Origin: RHLJ01 sp965601955
GTDB lineage: Bacteria > Bacteroidota > Rhodothermia > Balneolales > Balneolaceae
Direction: 5' to 3'
Length of the DNA: 64,000 nt
NCBI GenBank assembly: GCA_965601955.1
Contig: OZ271855.1
Coordinates: 1,984,001 to 2,048,000 of the forward strand
Made by a program: the position numbers and the translations under genes. The notes under the pieces are model-generated. The model was not told the DNA's origin and searched no databases. It saw only the letters and a list, made by a program, of their open reading frames with translations. Positions 53,111 to 61,978 of the stretch are shown in pieces; the stretch's first letter is position 1, and each line of letters begins with the position of its first letter.

Positions 53111-55304
53111 AATTTCTTCCGGGTTCGAAGTGTAAATCTTTGATTAGGGATAGATGGTTCCTGTATTCCACATCGAACAGATTAGTTATCCCAAATGAAA
53201 AAGTATGAAGGAGTTTGTTTGAACTGAACCTGTATTGGGAAAACAAATTAGTTAATACATATCCATCGGTTTCATCTTCAAAAGCACCAGTTCGGTCTTG
53301 CTTCGATGCTAATATTACCCGACTTCCTACTTCAAATCCACCTTTCACATATTTCAAAGAAAGGTTGGCTTTTAGCGGTGGGATAAGAGGAAGTGGCTGG
53401 ACTCCCGTCTCACCCAAAACGGAAGTCGTATCCTGTTCTCCAATGGTGAGGCTAGCAGAAGCTTCAGCTACAAGGCTATTGGTGATTTTGGACTCACCGG
53501 CAACCTCAAAACCATACAATCTTGCCTCCGTTCCTGTAAACTGATAATTATCCAGGCCCGGGAATCGAGGGTTCTGCATCCCTGTATTTTCTGCATAAAT
53601 GAAATTTGAGAATCCATTGTGGAAAAGAGCCAATTGGAAGGTGGAGGCATCTCCCTGCCATCGTGTAAAAATCTCTTTGGCCAGTCCTCGTTCGGGCTCA
53701 AGATTTGGATTACCAATTTCAAAAGTGAACACAGCTAAATGTGGTCCTTCAGAATACAGTTCTTCTAGAGATGGTGCTCTGAACGAATGTAAGAGTACGG
53801 TACCGATTGAGAAACCTTTACCCAATTCATACCAGGCATTAACAGAGCTCGAAATTGCATGGTAATCTTTGGCCTTGATAAATCCTATATCCGAATCAGG
53901 ATCCTCTTCAACAGGTTTGTTCAATACATAGTCATATCGTAACCCTGCTTCAATATTGAGTGCATCGAATTGCATGTTCTCAATCACATAAGCTCCTAGT
54001 CTATAACTATTTGCATCGGGTGTGCTGGCACCAAATACTGAATAGTCTTCGGTTTCTGCTGCTAGCCCAAATTTCCCATTTTTTAGAATGCCTAAAGAAC
54101 CATGGTTGAAATTAACTTGTGCAACAGCAGTTACTAATCCGAACTCTGTACCTATGGAAGTAGGAGTTTCAAACTCTGCATGAAAGTAGTTATTGAGGCT
54201 GAAATCAGCTTCAATAGTTTTCAAAAATGAATCTCTGAATAAATACTCTCCTTTAATGGCATAATTAAATTTTTCCATCTCAAGGTCTACTCCATCAGGG
54301 TGACCTCTTGGGTCAGGAGGGATTCCGTAATTACTCAGGTAGGTTCCAAACGAAACACCGATATATCCCCAATCCTGGACATAACTTAAGCCGATCGAAC
54401 TGTTAGTAGTTGCGAACTCAGTATTATCTATGGTTCCATCGGGAGTGTTGGTATTTCCACCAATTCTACCATTAAGGTGTGTATTAAGTACAAAATTGTT
54501 GAAAGGAAGTGAGAGGTTAACAGCCCCTGAACCACTGGTATTTACTGATTCTCCACCCAATGTGGCACTACCGGTTATAGAATTAGGCCGGGTTGTTGAA
54601 ATGAGATTATTAACTACATTTACAATTCCGCCAATGGCATTAGCTCCATATTGAAGTGCAGCAGCACCTTTGGCAATCTCTATTTCTGCACTGGCAATTG
54701 GATCTACTGAAACAGAATGATCAGGTGACTGATCAGATACATCTCCTGTAGATAATCCATCTTCTAAAATAATCACCCGTTCGTCTCCTAATCCACGAAT
54801 AACCGGACGTGTGGGTGTATTACTAAGTGATCGTTGATCTATACCGGGTAGATTGCCCAAGGTATTAGCAAGAGTTGAACCCAGATCTCTTCGAAGAGAA
54901 GTGCCTGATAAAGTTTGGGAAACATGCTCAATATTCGAGCCGGTTAATTCATTATTAGAAGCAATGATCTCTATAGTTTCGGTTGAAAGTATAGTAGGAG
55001 TGAGGCTTATGTCGAGAGAAATAGTATTAAGTAACTCAACCTCTCTTTTTTGAGTTTTATAGCCAATCCTGTGGATACTTAATGTATAGTCTCCTGAAGG
55101 GATATTTCTAAGCTCAAAGTACCCTTCTCTATTTGACGTTGTGGTTCTGTTTAATTCCTCTAGATGAATGTAGGAGAAGGAAACAGCTATCCCAGTCTCC
55201 GAGTCACTTATGTTCCCGGTTATCGTGTGTGCATTCTCCAAAGAGTCTACTGGTGTTCCCAGTAGACTCGTAAGGAGTATTGCAACTAATAAAGCTGAAG
55301 TCAT
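53082..55304 (-). CDS. TonB-dependent receptor, ZnuD-like
   Basis: A 740-residue outer-membrane receptor with a signal peptide (about 1-22). A carboxypeptidase-like domain (about 28-108) precedes a plug with LGNLPGIDQRSLSNTPTRPVIRGLG. The plug phrase SPDHSVSVDPIASAEIEIAKG is very like the ZnuD zinc-receptor plug as I recall it. The barrel ends Val-Tyr-Phe. It follows a His-rich lipoprotein gene by 3 bases and is likely co-transcribed with it and with the 103-residue His/Cys protein, so a zinc (or copper) uptake role is inferred. Its stop region overlaps the HTH gene. Confidence 0.9.
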   Translation of the reverse strand: MTSALLVAILLTSLLGTPVDSLENAHTITGNISDSETGIAVSFSYIHLEELNRTTTSNREGYFELRNIPSGDYTLSIHRIGYKTQKREVELLNTISLDISLTPTILSTETIEIIASNNELTGSNIEHVSQTLSGTSLRRDLGSTLANTLGNLPGIDQRSLSNTPTRPVIRGLGDERVIILEDGLSTGDVSDQSPDHSVSVDPIASAEIEIAKGAAALQYGANAIGGIVNVVNNLISTTRPNSITGSATLGGESVNTSGSGAVNLSLPFNNFVLNTHLNGRIGGNTNTPDGTIDNTEFATTNSSIGLSYVQDWGYIGVSFGTYLSNYGIPPDPRGHPDGVDLEMEKFNYAIKGEYLFRDSFLKTIEADFSLNNYFHAEFETPTSIGTEFGLVTAVAQVNFNHGSLGILKNGKFGLAAETEDYSVFGASTPDANSYRLGAYVIENMQFDALNIEAGLRYDYVLNKPVEEDPDSDIGFIKAKDYHAISSSVNAWYELGKGFSIGTVLLHSFRAPSLEELYSEGPHLAVFTFEIGNPNLEPERGLAKEIFTRWQGDASTFQLALFHNGFSNFIYAENTGMQNPRFPGLDNYQFTGTEARLYGFEVAGESKITNSLVAEASASLTIGEQDTTSVLGETGVQPLPLIPPLKANLSLKYVKGGFEVGSRVILASKQDRTGAFEDETDGYVLTNLFSQYRFSSNKLLHTFSFGITNLFDVEYRNHLSLIKDLHFEPGRNFTLLYRVYF

Positions 55305-55307
55305 TAA

Positions 55308-55784
55308 TTAATTTGGAGATGCTTCTGCTTCTACGTGAACGTGAATCGCCTGAGTGTTGAAATCAGAGTGTCCATTATGCATAAGCTGTAGTGTCATATT
55401 AGTTATACCTTCAGCCTCAGCATGGATATGGAAACTCCATGTACCATCTTCTGCATGTTGCTCAAACTCAGCAATACCATCTGTAGAGAATGTTGCACCT
55501 AAACTGAATTCTGGCTCATCAGGCTGGAATTCATCACCATCCTCATCCAAAAATTGGATTGTGATAAGTGGGGTTTCTGTCTCAGGCTCAAGCTCGAATT
55601 CTCCGGTCAATGTTCCACCAGGAAGTTGTTGAACAACCACTGCTCCGTTCATATAAAGACGGAAGCCAGATGCGTCAGCGTGCTCTTCTTCAGAGCTGGT
55701 TGAATTTGAACAGGCAACAAATAGTCCTGATACTAATACTACTAATAGGGCATTCTTTGCCATGTTAACGAATGAATGTTTCAT
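55308..55784 (-). CDS. His-rich lipoprotein, likely metal-binding
   Basis: A 158-residue lipoprotein with lipobox GLFVACSN (Cys at about 25) and an alternative start at residue 8. The first third is acidic. The C-terminal part has many His residues (EQHAEDGTWSFHIHAEAE, MHNGHS, AIHVHVE) in a beta-rich setting, suiting zinc or copper binding at the cell surface or in the periplasm. It is directly upstream of the ZnuD-like receptor. I do not know the family. The metal role is inference from composition and neighbours. Confidence 0.8.
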   Translation of the reverse strand: MKHSFVNMAKNALLVVLVSGLFVACSNSTSSEEEHADASGFRLYMNGAVVVQQLPGGTLTGEFELEPETETPLITIQFLDEDGDEFQPDEPEFSLGATFSTDGIAEFEQHAEDGTWSFHIHAEAEGITNMTLQLMHNGHSDFNTQAIHVHVEAEASPN

Positions 55785-55846
55785 GATTTAATGAATTGTT
55801 TTTGATTTTATTAAATAAAGCCCACCAAAGGTGGGAGGGGTAAGAT

Positions 55847-56158
55847 CTATACTAGCAGAGGTGGGGCACGTGAGATATTAGATTGTGCTAGTCTTTTTTC
55901 TATATATGGTTCATTAAATACTAAAATCGTTTCGTCTGTTTGACGTAAAAATGATAAAAGAGAGGTTTTTTCTGGAGCCCTATCGGGTACTACAGCACAA
56001 GCAAAGCAAAAAGTGTCTTCATCCTGAACGAAATGGTATTCATCTGCGTGAATAATGCATTCAAGTGAATCATTATGGTAGTGAGTCATTGAACCAAGCA
56101 ACCCTACTACCAGCAAAACACTCACACAAGCAAAGAGGTATGACCTAACCGCGTTCAA
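55847..56158 (-). CDS. Small exported His/Cys protein of the metal locus
   Basis: A 103-residue protein with one N-terminal TM helix or uncleaved signal (about 6-24). The centre has clustered ligands (THYHNDSLECIIHADEYHF and FCFACAV), and the tail SRAPPLLV recalls the RAPP-type tail of DUF2946 proteins, which also sit next to metal TonB receptors. Likely role: metal binding or handover. It is 63 bases upstream of the His-rich lipoprotein gene in the same direction. The family assignment is tentative. Confidence 0.7.
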   Translation of the reverse strand: MNAVRSYLFACVSVLLVVGLLGSMTHYHNDSLECIIHADEYHFVQDEDTFCFACAVVPDRAPEKTSLLSFLRQTDETILVFNEPYIEKRLAQSNISRAPPLLV

Positions 56159-56253
56159 GATTTGATGAATTTGTGATTAAATGAACTTTCGAAGTCCATA
56201 TAATATTTCAAAATTAGTACAAAAAAAGTAAAAAACAGTATTCAATTAGTCCT

Positions 56254-56589
56254 ATGGCAGAACTTTTCGAAAGCTTTAAAATATGGTTTCTTGGGCTTGG
56301 AGAAAACTATGGAGTGAATCCAATTATATTTGGATCGATTTATGTTGGAGCTATTCCTTTTTTTACCTTATCAATTGGTTGGCTGGTAAAGAATTACAGG
56401 AAAGGAAAATCGATCGTTCTTCCTTCTCTTAGTGCAGGTTTTTTCTTTGTATCGGCCTATTTATACTTAATTATTGCAGGAAGAAATGTGCCTTTTTGGG
56501 TATATCTGTTTATCGTAGCGTTGATTGTAGGTGGAGCAATATCTACTTACAAAAAAGTTCGAGGCAGAATCCAGGAAACAGACCAGTAG
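56254..56589 (+). CDS. Three-helix membrane protein, tandem paralog 1
   Basis: A 111-residue inner-membrane protein with three TM segments (about 21-45, 54-75, 80-98). It shares NP-I-x-F-x-x-x-Y-x-x-x-IP, a basic loop (NYRKGKSI) and the GRNV-x-x-W-VY motif with the next gene. The length and three helices are like SemiSWEET/PQ-loop proteins, but no PQ motif is seen. I do not recognise the family. It is divergent from the metal locus and 6 bases upstream of paralog 2. Confidence 0.8.
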   Translation: MAELFESFKIWFLGLGENYGVNPIIFGSIYVGAIPFFTLSIGWLVKNYRKGKSIVLPSLSAGFFFVSAYLYLIIAGRNVPFWVYLFIVALIVGGAISTYKKVRGRIQETDQ

Positions 56590-56595
56590 TAGTTA

Positions 56596-56931
56596 GTGGA
56601 GTATTTAGCAGATTTATGGGATAAGATTATTATGCTTGGTAGCAAGCATAATGTGAACCCTATTCTATTTGCCATACTCTACTTCGCTTCAATTCCTCCT
56701 TATATGGGTTCTATGGTTTGGGCAGTAAGGAACCATAGGAGAGGCAAATCGATAAACTTTCCGGTTATAAGTACACTGTTCTTTTTTATTATGCCGGCTC
56801 TCTATGTAGCTGTTTTTGGGAGGAACGTAGCATGGTGGGTATATGTGATTATTGCCTTTCTAATTATCTACAGTACGTATACCGTTCGAAAAAAAATCAG
56901 GTCAAAACTGGAAGAGTCTGAACCTTCCTAA
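56596..56931 (+). CDS. Three-helix membrane protein, tandem paralog 2
   Basis: Exactly the same length (111 residues) as paralog 1 and clearly homologous along the whole chain (HNVNPILFAILYFASIPP, NHRRGKSINFPVIS, GRNVAWWVYVI). The start is GTG at 56596, and no ATG fits. The pair presumably arose by local duplication and could form a hetero-oligomer. The function is unknown. The genes are not linked in any visible way to ppdK, which follows after 130 bases. Confidence 0.8.
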   Translation: MEYLADLWDKIIMLGSKHNVNPILFAILYFASIPPYMGSMVWAVRNHRRGKSINFPVISTLFFFIMPALYVAVFGRNVAWWVYVIIAFLIIYSTYTVRKKIRSKLEESEPS

Positions 56932-56995
56932 TAATTAGTTTTTCCTTCTACATCATTTCTTCACACGCTTTTTGAATACTTAGGTTGAGTATTTC

Positions 56996-57020
56996 GAGCA
57001 GACGCTATGTGCGCCCGCTC
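56996..57020 (+). promoter_or_regulatory. Small hairpin in the ppdK leader
   Basis: GAGC and CGC pair with GCG and GCTC around TATGT, with 3-base internal loops. It lies about 40 bases before the ppdK start. Whether it regulates anything is unknown. Confidence 0.3.
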
Positions 57021-57061
57021 TACATTCGAGGAAATCTTAACCAACTATGTAGAGGCTAATC

Positions 57062-59731
57062 ATGGTAGAAAAACACTTTGTATACCGATTCGGAAAGATG
57101 ACTGATGGTAATAGAACGATGCGCGAGCTTATTGGAGGTAAAGGAGCTAACCTCGCAGAAATGTGTAACATTGGAGTTCCAGTTCCTCCGGGATTCACTA
57201 TTTCAACCGAGGCTTGCCAGTTTACTATTGAACATGCGATGGTATGGCCAGAAGCTTTATATGATCAGGTAGTTGAGGGAATCCATCATATAGAAAAGGA
57301 AACAGGAACAAAATTTGGGGATCCGGTAAACCCATTACTGGTTTCAGTACGATCTGGTGCTGCTGTTTCAATGCCAGGTATGATGGATACGATCCTGAAT
57401 CTGGGGATTAATGATACAGTAGTAGATGCTCTGATTAAAAAGACCGGCAACGAACGCTTTGTGTATGACAGCTATCGTCGCTTCATCGATATGTTTGGAG
57501 ATGTAGTAATGGGTGTAGCTCATGAGCACTTTGAGGAAGCAATGGAGCATCTGAAGGAGGAAGTGATGGTTACAGATGATGTAGAGCTATCAGCTGATGA
57601 ATTAAAGATCCTTACGGACCGGTATAAAGCCATTTACCGAAAACACACCGGGCATATGTTTCCGGAAGATCCGTTTGAGCAGCTGAAATTTGCCATCAAC
57701 GCAGTATTCTCATCCTGGAATAGTAGCAGAGCCATTAAATATCGTGAGATTAGCCACATCATCGGGCTTGTTGGTACCGGGGTAAATGTACAGGCCATGG
57801 TATATGGCAATATGGGTGAAAATAGTGCCACAGGCGTATGTTTTACCAGAAACCCATCTACTGGAGAGCACGAGTTGTATGGCGAATACCTTGTGAATGC
57901 TCAAGGGGAAGATGTAGTAGCGGGAATACGCACTCCTTTGCCTATTCAGAAAATGAAGAAAGAAATGCCCAATGTGTACGATGAGCTGTTTCGGTATACC
58001 AGCAAATTGGAGGGGCATTATAAAAACATGCAGGATATCGAGTTTACGGTGCAGGAAGGAGTACTCTACATCCTACAAACCAGAAATGGAAAAAGAACCG
58101 GAACAGCTGCTGTTAAGATTGCCGTCGACTTAGTGAACCAGGATATACTTACTAAAGAGGGAGCAATAAGCAATCTGGTGGAGCCTGAACATATCGAACA
58201 GCTACTACATCCACAGTTTTCGGTAGATGATTTTCAGGAAGATGAAATATTGGGCAAAGGATTACCTGCCTCCCCAGGTGCCGCAGTAGGGCGTGTTGTT
58301 TTTTCCAGTAAAAAAGCTGAAAAAGCAGCTGAAAAAGGAGAAATGGTTATTCTGGTTCGCATAGAAACTAGCCCGGAAGATGTTGGAGGAATGTCCTCGG
58401 CAGAGGGAATACTTACTTCGCGTGGTGGCATGACATCTCATGCTGCTGTTGTAGCCCGGGGATGGGGAAAACCATGCGTTGCCGGATGTAGCGATATTGT
58501 AATCAACTATAAGAATAAGTCATTCACTAATGGTGAAGTAACAGTGAATGAAGGTGACTGGATTTCAATTGACGGTACCCGGGGTATCATTATGCTGGGG
58601 CAACATAATATGCACCCACCTGTGCTAAGCGAGGAATATGAAACCTTTATGCGTTGGGTATCCGGATTCGAGAAAATGGATGTCCGGGCGAATGCTGAGA
58701 CACCAGAGGACGCTTCGCTTGCAAGAAAACTCGGAGCTAAAGGTATTGGCCTTGCCCGTACTGAGCATATGTTCTTTAAAGATGACAGAGTGGTAGCTAT
58801 GCGCAGAATGATCGTAGCTGAAACCACTGAGGAACGTTCCCGAGCTTTAAATAAGATTCTTCCTTACCAAAAAGAAGATTTTAAAGGCATCTTTAGAGTC
58901 ATGGATGGGCTTCCGGTGACCGTAAGGTTATTGGATCCGCCACTGCATGAATTCTTACCTCAGACTAAAGGTGAAATAAAAGAAGTAGCAGATGATTTGG
59001 GAATAAGTGCAGAAGTACTGAAACGTAAAGTAACTGCTCTTAGAGAATTCAATCCTATGTTAGGCCATCGCGGCTGTCGATTGGGGATTACTCACCCTGA
59101 AATCACAGAAATGCAGACCAGGGCAATCATTGAAGCGGCTCTCGAGTTAAAAAATGAGGGAGTTACTGTGATTCCTGAGATTATGATTCCATTGGTAGGA
59201 AATGTCAGGGAATACATAAATCAACGTGCTATCGTTGAGCAAACTGCAGAACAAGTGTTTGGTGAATTTAAAGATCGCGTAGCTTTCAAAGTTGGAACTA
59301 TGATTGAAGTACCAAGAGCAGCACTTGTGGCTAATCAGATAGCTAAGGAGGCGGAGTTCTTCTCATTTGGCACCAATGACCTGACCCAAATGGCTTTGGG
59401 TTACAGTAGGGATGATGCTTCAAAGTTCATTCCTTACTACCTGGAAGAAGGCATCCTCAAAGATGATCCATTCCAGACCCTTGATAAAGATGGGGTAGGG
59501 CAGCTTATCCATATGGGAACAGAACTTGGACATGCATCAAATAAAAATCTCAAAGTCGGTATTTGTGGTGAACATGGAGGTGATCCTGCCAGTATTGACT
59601 TTTGCTATAAACTAGGGATGGACTATGTATCCTGCTCACCATACAGGGTGCCTATAGCTCATTTAGCAATAGCACAATCGGTAATCAAAAACAGGAGCTT
59701 CAAAAAAAAAGCTGAATTTATAACAAATTAG
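57062..59731 (+). CDS. ppdK: Pyruvate, phosphate dikinase
   Basis: Interconverts pyruvate + ATP + phosphate and PEP + AMP + pyrophosphate, so it can act in gluconeogenesis or in pyrophosphate-linked glycolysis. The 889 residues are normal for the family. The N-terminal ATP-grasp domain has GGKGANLAEM and SVRSGAAVSMPGMMDT. The central phosphohistidine domain has catalytic His460 in GGMTSHAAVVARGWGKPC. The C-terminal PEP/pyruvate barrel has Cys835 in ICGEHGGDP. A hairpin ending in six T residues follows and overlaps the next gene's promoter. Confidence 0.97.
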   Translation: MVEKHFVYRFGKMTDGNRTMRELIGGKGANLAEMCNIGVPVPPGFTISTEACQFTIEHAMVWPEALYDQVVEGIHHIEKETGTKFGDPVNPLLVSVRSGAAVSMPGMMDTILNLGINDTVVDALIKKTGNERFVYDSYRRFIDMFGDVVMGVAHEHFEEAMEHLKEEVMVTDDVELSADELKILTDRYKAIYRKHTGHMFPEDPFEQLKFAINAVFSSWNSSRAIKYREISHIIGLVGTGVNVQAMVYGNMGENSATGVCFTRNPSTGEHELYGEYLVNAQGEDVVAGIRTPLPIQKMKKEMPNVYDELFRYTSKLEGHYKNMQDIEFTVQEGVLYILQTRNGKRTGTAAVKIAVDLVNQDILTKEGAISNLVEPEHIEQLLHPQFSVDDFQEDEILGKGLPASPGAAVGRVVFSSKKAEKAAEKGEMVILVRIETSPEDVGGMSSAEGILTSRGGMTSHAAVVARGWGKPCVAGCSDIVINYKNKSFTNGEVTVNEGDWISIDGTRGIIMLGQHNMHPPVLSEEYETFMRWVSGFEKMDVRANAETPEDASLARKLGAKGIGLARTEHMFFKDDRVVAMRRMIVAETTEERSRALNKILPYQKEDFKGIFRVMDGLPVTVRLLDPPLHEFLPQTKGEIKEVADDLGISAEVLKRKVTALREFNPMLGHRGCRLGITHPEITEMQTRAIIEAALELKNEGVTVIPEIMIPLVGNVREYINQRAIVEQTAEQVFGEFKDRVAFKVGTMIEVPRAALVANQIAKEAEFFSFGTNDLTQMALGYSRDDASKFIPYYLEEGILKDDPFQTLDKDGVGQLIHMGTELGHASNKNLKVGICGEHGGDPASIDFCYKLGMDYVSCSPYRVPIAHLAIAQSVIKNRSFKKKAEFITN

Positions 59732-59743
59732 TAAACAATCAGT

Positions 59744-59810
59744 CTCCGGTTTTGGTTGAGAAGAAGCGAACGATATATTTGTTGCGCTTAAACTAAGACC
59801 GGAGTTTTTT
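59744..59810 (+). terminator. ppdK terminator that encloses the next promoter and ribosome site
   Basis: CTCCGGT (59744-59750) pairs with ACCGGAG (59798-59804), extended by a few more pairs, then TTTTTT directly before the ATG at 59811. The large loop contains a Bacteroidota-type promoter, and the right arm holds the GGAG that would serve as the Shine-Dalgarno of the next gene. Confidence 0.6.
59751..59781 (+). promoter_or_regulatory. Bacteroidota-type promoter for the flavin oxidoreductase
   Basis: TTTG (59751-59754), a 19-base spacer and TATATTTG (59774-59781), an exact fit to the -33 TTTG / -7 TAnnTTTG consensus. Transcription would start near 59788, giving a very short leader. Confidence 0.65.
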
Positions 59811-61292
59811 ATGTCGAAATATGAATATGATGCGGTAGTAATTGGAGGTGGAGCAGCTGGGTTAACAGCATCTGGTATTGCTGCCAATATAGGTGCTAAA
59901 ACCATGATGATTGAGCGTCATCGATTAGGAGGCGATTGTACCTGGACAGGTTGTGTACCAAGTAAAGTATTGCTTAAAGCAGGAAAGGTAGCTCGGCAGA
60001 TTAAGGAAGCTTCCAGGTTTGGGTTAGTAGATACGGAACCAACAATCGATTTTAAAAAGGTCATAGAGCATGTTCATAAAATCCGCGACGAAGTGTACGA
60101 AGATGCGGACGATCCAAAGATATATGAAGATCAGGGAGTGGAAGTAGTATTTGGTGAGGCGAGTTTCCTTGATTCCCATACCGTAGAAATTCAACTATCT
60201 GAAGGGGAAACACGAAAAGTCTCCTCGCGATATATTTTTATAGCAAGCGGTGCCTCAGCTTCAGTTCCGCCTATTGAAGGCTTAGAAGAAGTGGAATATC
60301 TCACGAACGAGTCTCTGTTTGAGATCGATCATCTACCCGAAGAATTACTGATTATTGGAGGAGGGCCAATTGGAACAGAGATGAGCCAGGCTTTTTCCAG
60401 TTTGGGATCGAAAGTCACCGTGATTGATATGGCAGATCGCATCATGAGAAATGATGACGAGGAACTGGTTGAGATTCTAATGAGTGAGCTTCAATTGCAA
60501 GGGGTTACATTTGAAATGGAATCTTCCATTAAGACTGTAGCCAAAAATGGTGAAAGGGTGGAGGTTCATGTAGTACAAAATGGAGAAGCCAAAGTGATTT
60601 CCGGCACCCATCTACTCGTAGCAACAGGCAGGAAGCCAAATATTGATACCCTGAACCTGGAAAAGGCAGGAGTTAGATTTGAGAAGAAGGGCATTACCGT
60701 AGACGATTCCTGCCAGACTAATGTGAGCCATATTTATGCTATTGGTGATATAAACGGGAGATATCAGTTTACCCACATGAGCGAACATACAGCAAAAGTG
60801 GCAACTACCAGCGCGTTGCTTAAACTCCCCATGAAGATTGACGAAAAGAATGTGCCCTGGGTAACCTTCACAGAGCCTGAGTTAGCGCATGTGGGAAAGA
60901 CTGAAGCACAGTTGGAGCAACAGGGAACCAATTTTGAGACTTACCGTTTTCCATATTCCAAGATCGATCGGGCACTGACCGAAAGCGAAGCTACGGGCCT
61001 GATTAAAATCTATGCGAATAAGCTTTCAGGTAAGATTTATGGTGCTTCTGTTGTCGGGGCTCATGCTGGCGAGTTTATCTCAGAATATGCCCTTGCGATG
61101 AAAAATGGGATAAGTATGCGAGGTATTGCTGATACCATTCATCCTTATCCAAGCTGGGCCTTAGGAGCCCGAAGAGCTGCAGATCAGTGGTATATCAAAA
61201 ATCAAAGTGAGTGGTCGGTAAGGCTGATCAAAAAAGTATTTGGCTATAAGGGAGAGATTCCGGATTTCAGTGATCCAGATCGAATTGTATAA
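59811..61292 (+). CDS. FAD-dependent pyridine-nucleotide disulfide oxidoreductase (mercuric reductase/dihydrolipoamide dehydrogenase-like)
   Basis: A 493-residue cytoplasmic flavoprotein, probably dimeric. FAD binding is by VVIGGGAAGLTAS, and the redox-active pair is Cys43/Cys48 in GGDCTWTGCVPSK. The NAD(P) domain has IIGGGPIGTEMSQAF, and YAIGDI is the second FAD motif. At the C-terminus the usual His-Pro-Thr-x-x-Glu reads HPYPSW, so the catalytic base pair differs from lipoamide dehydrogenase and the natural substrate is uncertain. There is no N-terminal HMA or mer genes, so true MerA is unlikely. Confidence 0.9.
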   Translation: MSKYEYDAVVIGGGAAGLTASGIAANIGAKTMMIERHRLGGDCTWTGCVPSKVLLKAGKVARQIKEASRFGLVDTEPTIDFKKVIEHVHKIRDEVYEDADDPKIYEDQGVEVVFGEASFLDSHTVEIQLSEGETRKVSSRYIFIASGASASVPPIEGLEEVEYLTNESLFEIDHLPEELLIIGGGPIGTEMSQAFSSLGSKVTVIDMADRIMRNDDEELVEILMSELQLQGVTFEMESSIKTVAKNGERVEVHVVQNGEAKVISGTHLLVATGRKPNIDTLNLEKAGVRFEKKGITVDDSCQTNVSHIYAIGDINGRYQFTHMSEHTAKVATTSALLKLPMKIDEKNVPWVTFTEPELAHVGKTEAQLEQQGTNFETYRFPYSKIDRALTESEATGLIKIYANKLSGKIYGASVVGAHAGEFISEYALAMKNGISMRGIADTIHPYPSWALGARRAADQWYIKNQSEWSVRLIKKVFGYKGEIPDFSDPDRIV

Positions 61293-61293
61293 T

Positions 61294-61842
61294 CTATTTT
61301 GGCTCTACAGCTTGTGACATTATCAGCGCTTCCGATTCATTCTGTACTAAAGATTTCTTTTCCCTGGGCTTTTCAATATTTATTGATAACAAGTTACTTG
61401 TTACTCCTTCGTGATCAGTGATTGTCCTTCTAATGAGCAGAGTATCTTTAGAACCGTAAGAGAAGCATCCCTCGATGGTCAATGACCCTTTTGTCTGGGA
61501 AGAGGAGTTGGAAATCGGAACCGTCCAGAAGCCAGCATTTCCTTTAGGAGTAAATTCCCATTCAATCCTGGCGATAGACCCTTTTTTCAACCCGGCAGGC
61601 GCTTCAAAATCGGTAGTTATCTCTATCAGGTGATCGAACATGCATGACCTGTCAGTTACCGAATAGGAGATAGAAGTAAGCCTTATTGCACACTCTCCTT
61701 GTGATTCATTGTTAGTGCATTCTTTTTGTGCAGAAATTTTTTCTTCGTTCTCTTCTAATTCATCAAGGCTTGTTGAAAGAGAGTTACTCTCACAAGAAAA
61801 AAGGAATAAGCTTAATAGAAAAAGTGAAGTTGGTCTTGACAT
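61294..61842 (-). CDS. Hypothetical lipoprotein
   Basis: A 182-residue lipoprotein with lipobox SLFLFSCES (Cys at about 17), an acidic Ser/Glu spacer and a beta-rich domain with several Cys (KECTNNESQGECAIR, DRSCMFDH, EGCFS), which may form disulfides after export. I do not know the family. It is convergent with the oxidoreductase (one base apart) and downstream of the amt terminator. A 13-bp inverted repeat sits just upstream of its start. Confidence 0.75.
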   Translation of the reverse strand: MSRPTSLFLLSLFLFSCESNSLSTSLDELEENEEKISAQKECTNNESQGECAIRLTSISYSVTDRSCMFDHLIEITTDFEAPAGLKKGSIARIEWEFTPKGNAGFWTVPISNSSSQTKGSLTIEGCFSYGSKDTLLIRRTITDHEGVTSNLLSINIEKPREKKSLVQNESEALIMSQAVEPK

Positions 61843-61865
61843 ACCCTCTTATAAATACAGGGCTT

Positions 61866-61907
61866 ATAATATTAAAACACTCTAACATTATAAAGTTTTA
61901 ATATTAT
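61866..61907. repeat. 13-bp perfect inverted repeat upstream of the lipoprotein gene
   Basis: ATAATATTAAAAC (61866-61878) and GTTTTAATATTAT (61895-61907) with a 16-base spacer. It lies 24 bases before the lipoprotein ATG and could be an operator or an AT-rich hairpin of the intergenic family. Confidence 0.65.
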
Positions 61908-61913
61908 TTTCTT

Positions 61914-61951
61914 AACCAAAAAAAGACCTGTTGAGGTTAAACAACAGGTCT
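61914..61951 (-). terminator. Rho-independent terminator of amt
   Basis: On the minus strand AGACCTGTTG and CAACAGGTCT form a 10-bp perfect stem with an 8-base loop, followed by seven T residues. It begins 28 bases after the amt stop. Confidence 0.9.
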
Positions 61952-61978
61952 GCAGGGAGTTATCGAGAGTAAGAAAAT

